Below are positions 57,520-64,000 of a DNA stretch of 64,000 nucleotides, piece after piece (the first letter of the stretch is position 1; each line of letters opens with the position of its first letter). Origin of the DNA: Pelagibius sp. (GTDB lineage: Bacteria > Pseudomonadota > Alphaproteobacteria > Kiloniellales > Kiloniellaceae); assembly GCF_028281305.1 (NCBI RefSeq), contig NZ_JANQKD010000028.1, positions 1 through 64,000 on the forward strand, given 5' to 3'. The notes under the pieces are model-generated. The model saw only the letters and a program-made list of their open reading frames with translations, made no database searches and had not been told where the DNA came from. The position numbers and the translations under genes are program-made.

Positions 57520-58125
57520 GTGAGCAAGAAACGTGACGCTTTGACGGCGACGGCCGACCGGCTTTTCTATGAGGAGGGCTTCGCCGCGACCGGGATCGAC
57601 CGCGTCGTGGAAGAGGCCGGTGTCGCCCTGGGCACCCTCTATCGTCACTTCGGCGGCAAGGGCGGGTTGATAGTCGCCGTGCTCGACTACCGGGAAGCCG
57701 CCTTTTTTGCGCGGCTCGAAGAGTTTGCCGCACAGACCGAAGGCGCGCAGAGAGTCCTGAGCCTGTTCGACGGCCTGTTGAGCTGGGCCGAGGAGAAGGG
57801 CGGCACCGATAACGGCTGCCTCTTTCTGCGCGCCGCTGCCGCGCACCCGGACGAGCCCGCGATCGGGGCGCGCGTGCGCAAGCACAAGAAAGACTACCTC
57901 GCGATCTGCCGCAGGCGTCTGCGCGAAGGCGGCTGGAGCGCGCCGGACGCGCGGCGGCTGGCGCCGCGGGTCTTTCTCCTGCTCGAAGGCGCGGTCGCGG
58001 CCTGCAGCCTGCTGGGAAACAGGCCGGCCATCACGCAGGCGCGCGATGCGGCCGAAGATCTGTTGACGGAGAGCGCCACCGCTGCCGCCGCCCGGCGCCA
58101 CGCCCCTGCCCGGCGCCGGAGATGA
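57520..58125 (+). CDS. TetR family regulator
   Basis: Regulator of 201 residues. LFYEEGFAATGIDRVVEEAG and GTLYRHFGGKGGLI form the helix-turn-helix; C-terminal ligand domain follows. GTG start placed just after a perfect 16-bp palindrome. Overlaps the exporter gene by ATGA, so repressor and exporter are one operon. Confidence 0.9.
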   Translation: MSKKRDALTATADRLFYEEGFAATGIDRVVEEAGVALGTLYRHFGGKGGLIVAVLDYREAAFFARLEEFAAQTEGAQRVLSLFDGLLSWAEEKGGTDNGCLFLRAAAAHPDEPAIGARVRKHKKDYLAICRRRLREGGWSAPDARRLAPRVFLLLEGAVAACSLLGNRPAITQARDAAEDLLTESATAAAARRHAPARRRR

Positions 58126-59012
58126 GACGCGCCGTTCTGGTGACGCTGCTGCTGGAGGCGGCCATGGTCGTCGCCTGGAGTTCCGGCTTTATCGGCGGCA
58201 AGCTCTCGGCCGACACCCCAGGGGTTTTTCTGGTCCTGTTCTGGCGGTTCCTGATCGCCAGCCTGCTGCTTGCCCCTTTCCTTCACCAGGCTATCCGCAG
58301 CGGCGTCACCGCCTTGCAGGTCCGCCGGCAGGCGGTCATCGGTTTCTTCGGCATGTTCGTCTATCTGGCGGCGGGGCTGAAAGCGATCGAGCTTGGCGTG
58401 CCCGCCGGGCTCGCGGCTCTGATCGGCGCATTGCAGCCACTGGCGACCGCCGCGCTGGCCGGCCCAGTCCTGGGCGAAAACGTCAGGGGGCGCCAGTGGT
58501 TCGGCCTGCTGCTCGGCTTTGCCGGGGTCGCGCTGGCCGTCGGCGGCGACAGCGGCGTTGCCCCGGTCTGGACCTACGGCCTCTGCCTCCTGGGCATGGC
58601 AAGCCTGGTCGGCGCGACGCTCTATGCCAAAGCGCGGCATGACAGCACGCCCATGCTGCCCGCCCTTGCCGTGCACTGCATCGTCGCCACACCCGGCTTC
58701 CTGATCCTGACCCTCCTCGAGGGCAATTTCTGGCCACCGCTGGAGCCGGCTTTCGGCCTGGCGGTCGCCTGGTTCATCTTGTTCTCAACGCTCGGCGGCT
58801 ACGGTCTTTACTGGGTCTGCCTGAGGCGCACCACCGCGACGCGGGTGGCAAGCCTGATCTACCTGACGCCGCCGGTCACCATGGTCTGGGCCTGGGCGAT
58901 GTTCGGCGAAGCCCTCACCCTCGCCGGCGTCGCCGGCTTCGCACTCTGCCTGCTGGGTGTCGCCCTCGCCGCGCAGCGCCGGATCGCGGCTGCGGACTGC
59001 CGGCAGGGGTAG
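58122..59012 (+). CDS. EamA/DMT family transporter
   Basis: Ten-helix drug/metabolite transporter of 296 residues with two EamA repeats (AWSSGFIGGKLSADTPGVF; YLTPPVTMVWAWAMFGEALT). Likely an exporter induced when the co-transcribed TetR protein binds its ligand. Confidence 0.92.
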   Translation: MRRAVLVTLLLEAAMVVAWSSGFIGGKLSADTPGVFLVLFWRFLIASLLLAPFLHQAIRSGVTALQVRRQAVIGFFGMFVYLAAGLKAIELGVPAGLAALIGALQPLATAALAGPVLGENVRGRQWFGLLLGFAGVALAVGGDSGVAPVWTYGLCLLGMASLVGATLYAKARHDSTPMLPALAVHCIVATPGFLILTLLEGNFWPPLEPAFGLAVAWFILFSTLGGYGLYWVCLRRTTATRVASLIYLTPPVTMVWAWAMFGEALTLAGVAGFALCLLGVALAAQRRIAAADCRQG

Positions 59013-59028
59013 AAGAGGCCCGACGAGA

Positions 59029-59060
59029 GCGGGGCAGCCTGCCTCGCGAAGCCGCCCCGC
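59029..59060. terminator. Hairpin between convergent genes
   Basis: GCGGGGC and GCCCCGC form a 7-bp stem between the exporter and the opposing lipoprotein gene. There is no T run, so termination here is only a suggestion. Confidence 0.35.
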
Positions 59061-59070
59061 CCAGGTGGTT

Positions 59071-59508
59071 TCAGTATTGGCCCAGCTTGGGGTCGATCTG
59101 CCAGATCTCGCTGACCAATGCGTCCCCCCGGTAGGTCAGGACATAGCGCACGGGGATGGTCTTCTTGCCCAGGAACTTCACGTCGGCGGTGACGGTCGCG
59201 CCCTTCGGGTTGGCGTTCTCGGCAATGTTCATAACCTCGACGTCGAGTGGTCCCTGGGCACCGGTGAACTTGCGCCAGACCTCGGCGATGGCGGCTTTGC
59301 CGGTATAGACACCGTCCAGCGGACCGCCGACCCACTGAAAGGTGCTGGCCTCGGTGTAGGCGGCGGTTACCGCCGCCAACCGGCCCTGGGCGATGGCATC
59401 GAAGTGAGCGGTGGCACGCTCGGTCGCCGTTTCGGCGGCGGCCGGGCCGGACACACAGCCGGCCAGAAGGACGAGGCCGGCGACGGAGGAAAGGCGGGAT
59501 TTCAGCAT
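59071..59508 (-). CDS. Lipoprotein with SnoaL/NTF2-like domain
   Basis: Protein of 145 residues. Start at MLKSRLSS with GGAG 9 nt upstream. The lipobox LLAGC (Cys18) marks it as a lipoprotein. ATAHFDAIAQGRLAAVTAAY and EIWQIDPKLGQY fit the SnoaL-like NTF2 fold. Follows a membrane protein gene on the same strand. Confidence 0.8.
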   Translation of the reverse strand: MLKSRLSSVAGLVLLAGCVSGPAAAETATERATAHFDAIAQGRLAAVTAAYTEASTFQWVGGPLDGVYTGKAAIAEVWRKFTGAQGPLDVEVMNIAENANPKGATVTADVKFLGKKTIPVRYVLTYRGDALVSEIWQIDPKLGQY

Positions 59509-59564
59509 CAGAGATCGCTCCGGTTTGGACATGCGGCATCCCACCTACGATCCGCCGCCGGAGA

Positions 59565-60299
59565 TTATTCCGCGGCCGCCCGGGATATCCTTTCCCGTTC
59601 CCAGAGCCGCCAGGCGACCCAGAGGTTGACGAGAACGAAGAGCGGCACGCCGATCATCGGAGCGATGGACATCGGGTAGGTCATCACTGCCCGCGCGTCC
59701 GGCAGCGCGGTAAAGACCTGCAGCGGCCCCGGCAGGCCGAGCTGGATCAGGACCGGCGCCGAGGGCACGATAATCAGGGCACCGACCAGGTTCCACCAGA
59801 GAAAGCCGCGCGCGCCCATGCGCTCTTGCTTCAGCAGGTGCGCGACCCAGAGGGCGGAGAGCCCGAAGGCCAGGTCCGGCAGACCCACCAACAGCTCGAA
59901 GTAGAGGGGGAACTCTCCCGACGCCGTCTTCGCCGCGGTGCCGAGGGCGGTGATCCTGAGGGCATGAAACCAGGCAAACCAATGCAGCGGCGTCACGTCG
60001 ACGATCCGCCGCATGCCGGCGCGAACCTGGGCAAAGAAGACCAGCGGCAGGACGCAGACGGCGACGGTGACGAGCTGCAGCCAGAAGGCCGGGTAGAGCC
60101 GCAGCATGGCTTCGCTGACGTAAAGCCCGCGCGCGCCGAGGACGCTGGTGAGGATGGCATAAGCGGTCACCCAGACCAGGAAGAGATAGACCGGCGCCAT
60201 CATCACCGGCACGCCCGCACTGCGCTCGCAGCGCCGCGCCAGGAAAAACAGAAAGCCCAGTTCGACGGCCAGGAGGACGGGGGTCATGGAGAGTTGCAT
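59565..60299 (-). CDS. Polytopic membrane protein, unknown
   Basis: Protein of 244 residues with six to seven membrane helices. Start at MQLSMTPVLLAVE with GGAAG upstream. HWFAWFHALRITALGTAAK in the middle is a notable conserved-looking loop. No family recognised. Part of the minus-strand run headed by the AhpD-like gene. Confidence 0.7.
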   Translation of the reverse strand: MQLSMTPVLLAVELGFLFFLARRCERSAGVPVMMAPVYLFLVWVTAYAILTSVLGARGLYVSEAMLRLYPAFWLQLVTVAVCVLPLVFFAQVRAGMRRIVDVTPLHWFAWFHALRITALGTAAKTASGEFPLYFELLVGLPDLAFGLSALWVAHLLKQERMGARGFLWWNLVGALIIVPSAPVLIQLGLPGPLQVFTALPDARAVMTYPMSIAPMIGVPLFVLVNLWVAWRLWERERISRAAAE

Positions 60300-60342
60300 G
60301 GCTTCGGCTTCCGATTCTTGCTGTGCGCTCGCGTGTCCTTGG

Positions 60343-61080
60343 TCACCACCTCTCGGCAAAGGGGCGGATCACGAGATCGAAGGTCCAGGTGGAGCGGTCC
60401 TGATGCGCCAGGTGGTAAACCTCCTCGGCGATGGCATCGGGCTTGGCGTAGTAGTCCTCGTCCGGCCAGGGCCATCCTGCCGGCGGCTTCAGCCAGGCCG
60501 GCCGCTCTTCTTCGCTGCCGAGCCAGGTGACGTCGATGGCGGCGTCGATGGTGACGTAGCCGACGTGAATCCCCTTGGGCCCGAGATCGCGCGCCAGGGA
60601 CTCCGCGAGGATACGCTGCGCCGCCTTGGTGGGCGCGAAAAGGGCGTAGTTCGCCACCCCGCGGTGGGAAGCCGTGTTGCCCGTCACCATGATGGCCCCC
60701 TGGCCCGCCTCGATCATGTCCGGCGCCAGTGCGCGGGCGAGATAGAGCAGCGCGGTGGTGTTGACGCGGAAATTCCGTTCCAGATCCCGCGGGTCCGCGT
60801 CGAGGAAGGTGTCGAAGGTATGGGCGACCGCGTTGTGCACCAGCACCGCCGGCTTGCCCATCTGCGCCTTGATCTTGGCCAGAGTGTCGGTGAGCGCGTC
60901 GAGATCGCCGACATCGCAGATATAGGCCCTGGCATCCTCGACCTCGTCCTCGAGCGCGGTCAGGCGCTCCGCATTGCGCGCGATCATCGCGATGCGATAG
61001 CCGCCCGCGGCAAAGCGCCGAACCAGGGCAGCGCCGGTGGTGTCGCCGACGCCGGTGATGAGAACGAGCGGCTTGGACAT
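60343..61080 (-). CDS. SDR-family protein lacking the usual catalytic Ser and Tyr
   Basis: Short-chain dehydrogenase fold of 245 residues. Start at MSKPLVLITGVGDTTG after GAGGAGAGG. The cofactor motif is TGVGDTTGAALV and NNAG is replaced by HNAVAHT. At the active site FAPTK stands where YxxxK is expected, and VTGNTAS where the catalytic Ser would be. The Lys is kept. This Phe form is a recognised SDR variant; activity is uncertain. Confidence 0.85.
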   Translation of the reverse strand: MSKPLVLITGVGDTTGAALVRRFAAGGYRIAMIARNAERLTALEDEVEDARAYICDVGDLDALTDTLAKIKAQMGKPAVLVHNAVAHTFDTFLDADPRDLERNFRVNTTALLYLARALAPDMIEAGQGAIMVTGNTASHRGVANYALFAPTKAAQRILAESLARDLGPKGIHVGYVTIDAAIDVTWLGSEEERPAWLKPPAGWPWPDEDYYAKPDAIAEEVYHLAHQDRSTWTFDLVIRPFAERW

Positions 61081-61117
61081 GGCCTTTCCTCTCCTCTCCA
61101 GACGCGCCTCGGCGCGT

Positions 61118-61534
61118 CTACGCGGCTGCTTGTTTGGGGCCGTAGGGCGCGCCGTACTTCGCATTGCGGCGGCCGGCCTTGAGAACATCGTGCAGGGCTT
61201 CATCGACCTCGTAGGTACGCACCCACTCGCGGTCACCTTGCTGCATCAGTCTGGAGGAATGCGGCGAACGGCCTCGCTGCTTGTATTCCACCAGCGCCAT
61301 GCGGCAGGCCTGTCCGCCGAAGCCATAGGCGTATTCGGTGGCGCCATCCTGCACAAAGCGGGCGCGGTAAAGCTTCCAGTACTGGCCGTCGTGTTCGTAG
61401 ATGTCGAAAGTCAGCTCGTGGGTGTCGTACTGCCAGTGCCAGACACCGCTCTCTTCGATCTTCACCCAGTCGTCCAGGCGGCTGCCGTCCTGAAAGCTCT
61501 CACCGCGGACCTGCCATGCCAGTGTATCGGTCAT
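61118..61534 (-). CDS. Hypothetical soluble protein
   Basis: Protein of 138 residues rich in aromatic residues (VKIEESGVWHWQYDTHELTF). AGGAGAAAAG precedes the ATG. No family recognised; a lipocalin-like beta-barrel is conceivable from the alternating pattern. Lies between the AhpD-like and SDR genes, probably one transcript. Confidence 0.7.
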   Translation of the reverse strand: MTDTLAWQVRGESFQDGSRLDDWVKIEESGVWHWQYDTHELTFDIYEHDGQYWKLYRARFVQDGATEYAYGFGGQACRMALVEYKQRGRSPHSSRLMQQGDREWVRTYEVDEALHDVLKAGRRNAKYGAPYGPKQAAA

Positions 61535-61567
61535 ATCTTTTCTCCTCTCGCTCGCAATTGGGTCCGG

Positions 61568-62122
61568 TCAGCTTGCTTTTTTCAGGGCCGAGCGAATCAG
61601 CGGCTCGTAGCCCTGGGTCGCCAGCGCGCGGCCGACCTGCTTGAAGTAACTCTCGTTGCCTTCGATGCCAAAGGCATCGACCAGGCGGTTCACGTAGTTG
61701 AAGAGGGATGCCACGTTGATCGTGTCTTCCACCGCCTGCTCTGACCAGCCGGCCGCCAGCAGCGCGTCGACGTCGGCCTGGCCGACCGCTTCCGGGTTCC
61801 GGGTCAGCCTGCCGGCGAAGTGCAGCAAGGGGCGCAGTCTTTCCTCGACCCCTTCGGCGTCCGGACCCGCCTCCACCGCCTCGATCGTCTTCAGGTCGAT
61901 GTCCAGGGCCGCCAGGGTCCACTTGTGGGCGCCGAGGCAGAAGTCGCAGCCGTTCAGCTTGGAAACATAAGCGGCGATCATCTCGCGTTCCGCCTTGGTC
62001 AGATCGGACTCGCCGGCCATGACCGACTCGATGAACTGCAGCAGCGGCGCGTAGCGCCCGGGATCGCGCAGAAAAACATCGGCGACGCCCTGGAAGTCTT
62101 TCGCATAGCTCAAAGTCGGCAC
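61568..62122 (-). CDS. AhpD-like/carboxymuconolactone-decarboxylase-fold protein
   Basis: Alkylhydroperoxidase-type protein of 184 residues. The redox motif is NGCDFCLGAHK (CxxC plus His), intact, in the peroxidase-related group. GTG start after AAGGAGA. First gene of the presumed operon with the hypothetical, SDR and membrane proteins; a TetR-type operator is 24 bp upstream. Confidence 0.88.
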   Translation of the reverse strand: MPTLSYAKDFQGVADVFLRDPGRYAPLLQFIESVMAGESDLTKAEREMIAAYVSKLNGCDFCLGAHKWTLAALDIDLKTIEAVEAGPDAEGVEERLRPLLHFAGRLTRNPEAVGQADVDALLAAGWSEQAVEDTINVASLFNYVNRLVDAFGIEGNESYFKQVGRALATQGYEPLIRSALKKAS

Positions 62123-62145
62123 AGCAGGTCTCCTTTCTTCCTAAA

Positions 62146-62167
62146 TTCCATATCATTCGCTATGAAA
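62146..62167. promoter_or_regulatory. TetR operator in front of the AhpD operon
   Basis: A 22-bp near-palindrome with arms TTCCATA and TATGAAA. It agrees at 19 of 22 positions with the site covering the TetR gene start, so the same repressor should bind both. Confidence 0.8.
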
Positions 62168-62181
62168 TGGGCCAAAAAATT

Positions 62182-62775
62182 TTACTCCAGTACCGCAAGC
62201 GCGGTGCGGACGTAGCGCCGAACATGGGCCTCGCTGAAGCCCGACCGGGTCAGGAAGCCGGCACTGTAGACCGTGGTGGCCAGAAACTCGGCCAGGGCGG
62301 TCAGGTCCTTGTCCGCCGCAAGCTCGCCGGCAGCCATCCCTTCGGCCAGCCTGGCGCGAAAGGCGTCCTGCAGCAGCTTGGTGTGGGCTTTCACCTTTGC
62401 TGCCGAGTCTGCGTCTCCCGGCGCCATCTCCACCGCCGTGTTGCACATCAGACAGCCGACCCGCCCGTCTTCCGTTCGCGTACTTTCGCTGAGACGCGCG
62501 AAAGTCCTCGCGATTGCCTGAAGCGTCGGGCCGGGCTTCTTCAGTTCGCGCAAGGCCTCGGCGGTGATGGTCTTCCGGTAATGATCAAGGGCGGCCAGAA
62601 ACAAGCCGTGCTTGCTGTCGAACTCACCGTAGAGGCCGTAGTAGTTCACCCCCGTGCGGTCGACAAGGTCGCGGATCGAGGTGTCGTGATAGCCCTTGAC
62701 CCAGAACTGGTGCATGGCCTTCTCCAGGGCTTCCTCCGGCTCGAATTCCTTGGGTCGCGCCACTGCGGGCTCCAT
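62182..62775 (-). CDS. TetR family regulator
   Basis: Regulator of 197 residues. ALEKAMHQFWVKGYHDTSIR and TGVNYYGLYGEFDSKHGLF form the helix-turn-helix. CLMCNTAVEMAP is typical of the AcuR-type C-terminal domain and its two Cys could sense an electrophile. Its operator overlaps its own start and recurs before the AhpD gene, so it likely represses that operon and itself. Confidence 0.93.
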   Translation of the reverse strand: MEPAVARPKEFEPEEALEKAMHQFWVKGYHDTSIRDLVDRTGVNYYGLYGEFDSKHGLFLAALDHYRKTITAEALRELKKPGPTLQAIARTFARLSESTRTEDGRVGCLMCNTAVEMAPGDADSAAKVKAHTKLLQDAFRARLAEGMAAGELAADKDLTALAEFLATTVYSAGFLTRSGFSEAHVRRYVRTALAVLE

Positions 62776-62796
62776 TTCATATCAATTGCTATGAAA
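62775..62796. promoter_or_regulatory. TetR autoregulatory operator
   Basis: A 22-bp site with perfect arms TTTCATA and TATGAAA around an 8-base core, ending at the first base of the TetR start codon on the minus strand. Confidence 0.85.
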
Positions 62797-62863
62797 TTAT
62801 CTATGAGCACCCCACGCGGAAGTCAAGCCGGAAAGTCAGAGCAAGGACGGTGCCCGCGCGGGG

Positions 62864-63745
62864 TCAGGGGTGACTGCAGAGACGGGCAAGGATATCCCTG
62901 GTTCGGGTCCAGAGCAGGGCGGCGCCCTGCGCCGGGTCGATTGTGAGGGTCGCCCGAGACAGACGCTCGGCCAGACCGCGGCCGCCGTCCGGCGCATGGA
63001 CCGGGCTGGTATCCAAGGCGCCGTACCAGAGATCGACGGGCTGCTCGATCGCTTCCAGGGCAAAGGGCCAGGGCTGGAGTGCGATCACCAGGTCACGCAG
63101 GTACCCTGCGGAGCCCTGCGCAAATCCCTCCTCAAGACAGCGCCGGTAGGCGGCTGCAAACCCCGGGCTCTTGTAGACGGCACGGTCGCTCGCGGCACTC
63201 ATGGCCATCACCATCTGCCAGAAGGCCTCGACGTTTGCGATCTGCTCAAACCCCCGGATCAGACCGCTGGGGTCTCCCGCCGCCGCGGCGACCATGGCGG
63301 CCACCTCGGGCTCCAACTTGTCGCGCAGGGCGGGATGCGCCAGCTCGTCCTGCCCGGCGACCACGGCGAGCGCCGTCACCAGACCTTCCGCAGCCAGGGC
63401 AAAGGCGAAGGGCGCCCCCTGGGAGAAGCCTACGGCCAGGGGCCGCCGCAAGGACCGGGCGGCGATGACTTCGCGCATGTCGGCGGCCCAGGTGGTCAGC
63501 GTCTTGTTTGCGTGCGGATCAGAGGTCCCGAGGCCCGGCCGGTCGATACTCAGCAGCCGCAGGCCGCAGTCGCGCAGCGCTGCGAAGCCGAACCCCAGCG
63601 AACCGCTCATCGCCGCCCCGGTGCAGAAGAGGACCGGCCGCGCCGTCTCTTCGCCCCACTCCGACCACGCCAGCCGGCGCCCGTCCGAAAGCAGGATCGA
63701 GTCCCGGCGCGCCGGCTCTACAATCAATAGCCCGATCTCGGACAT
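62864..63745 (-). CDS. Alpha/beta hydrolase
   Basis: Hydrolase-fold protein of 293 residues. The nucleophile elbow is VGFSQGAPF (GxSxG with Ser), LSIDRPGLGTSDP is the typical loop, and an Asp in WYGALDTSPVH fits the acid position. No clear catalytic His is identified near the C-terminus other than the one in that same segment. Substrate unknown. Confidence 0.85.
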   Translation of the reverse strand: MSEIGLLIVEPARRDSILLSDGRRLAWSEWGEETARPVLFCTGAAMSGSLGFGFAALRDCGLRLLSIDRPGLGTSDPHANKTLTTWAADMREVIAARSLRRPLAVGFSQGAPFAFALAAEGLVTALAVVAGQDELAHPALRDKLEPEVAAMVAAAAGDPSGLIRGFEQIANVEAFWQMVMAMSAASDRAVYKSPGFAAAYRRCLEEGFAQGSAGYLRDLVIALQPWPFALEAIEQPVDLWYGALDTSPVHAPDGGRGLAERLSRATLTIDPAQGAALLWTRTRDILARLCSHP

Positions 63746-63789
63746 GGCGGTCTGCCCCGATCTGTCTTCTGCTCTGCGGCGGCGACACC

Positions 63790-63866
63790 CTAGAGCAGAT
63801 TCTGACGGATTGAAATCGGGTGCACCGGCCCTTCACCGCGCCAGTCCATAACTGCAGCAAATCCGC
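63790..63866. other. Intergenic stretch with a dispersed-repeat-like segment
   Basis: CTAGAGCAGATTCTGACGGA resembles short intergenic repeats common in alphaproteobacteria. Only one copy is in the window, so this is not proven. Confidence 0.25.
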
Positions 63867-64000
63867 CTAGGACGAGAGTTGCGCCTGCACCAGCCGGGCT
63901 GCCGGCAGCAGCTCGCCCTCGCTGAAGCCGCCGGCCAGGCCATAGCCGGTTTCGCCGCTGATCCAGGAGACCACCCCTGTATCTCGCGCCCGCGTGTAGA
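63867..64000 (-). CDS. C-terminal end of a partial protein
   Basis: The last 43 codons of a minus-strand gene that continues past the right edge. It reads ...VVSWISGETGYGLAGGFSEG, ending VQAQLSS and TAG. Codon pattern is coding-like. Too short to assign. Confidence 0.55.
   Translation of the reverse strand, partial: YTRARDTGVVSWISGETGYGLAGGFSEGELLPAARLVQAQLSS

Overview
The window is a high-GC stretch from an alphaproteobacterium, most like a free-living Rhodospirillales/Kiloniellales-type organism. Support for this comes from the HpnC-HpnD-HpnE route to squalene feeding a hopanoid locus, PobA, MetZ, a YdcH-family protein, LacI/TetR/MerR/LysR regulators on palindromic operators, and dense gene packing with ATGA overlaps. 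The exact genus is inference. No rRNA, tRNA, CRISPR array, integrase or intact insertion sequence was recognised.

Layout. (1) 1-10.8 kb: a 16-bp tandem array; a sugar-binding protein gene divergent from a LacI regulator, with matching operators in front of both; a DUF1479 oxygenase-like gene; a VOC protein; a long C45-type Ntn-hydrolase; pobA; an exported NTF2-like protein and a MerR regulator that share an upstream motif. (2) 10.8-18.1 kb: an orphan peptide-type binding protein, amtB, a eukaryote-type glutaminase (EF-hand, glutaminase, two ankyrin blocks), and a beta-CASP metallo-hydrolase. (3) 18.2-23.7 kb: a catabolic set (enolase-superfamily dehydratase, 3-hydroxyisobutyrate-type and Gfo/Idh/MocA dehydrogenases), then a two-gene aminophosphonate cassette (FAD oxidase plus phnX). 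(4) 23.9-36.8 kb: the hopanoid locus: HD hydrolase, hpnB, hpnC, hpnD, hpnE, shc, hpnG, converging with hpnH and hpnA, and hpnM further right. A visibly lower-GC gene for a glycine-zipper plus Hint-domain protein lies between hpnA and hpnM. (5) 36.9-47.4 kb: small proteins of poorly known families (DUF1877-like, a CPxCGDLGCG protein, an AAA ATPase, DUF4275-like), TerB, metZ with a rhodanese, a Tat-exported orphan binding protein, and a large MscS-type channel. (6) 47.7-53.8 kb: LysE exporter, a Doc/AbrB-type toxin-antitoxin pair, a complete ABC_sub_bind transporter, an aldo/keto reductase, an RraB-like protein. (7) 53.8-64 kb: DinB, a PAS protein, an aldo/keto reductase facing a LysR regulator, a TetR-EamA exporter operon, and an AhpD-SDR operon that shares a 22-bp operator with its TetR gene.

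Main biological themes: squalene synthesis from two farnesyl diphosphates (HpnD, HpnC, HpnE), cyclisation to hopene (Shc), adenosyl addition (HpnH), adenine removal (HpnG) and likely envelope transport (HpnM); ammonia handling by AmtB and glutaminase; aminophosphonate oxidation to phosphonoacetaldehyde followed by C-P cleavage; and several local regulator-operator circuits readable from the DNA. The least explained items are the Hint protein in the hopanoid locus and the glutaminase with animal-type architecture.
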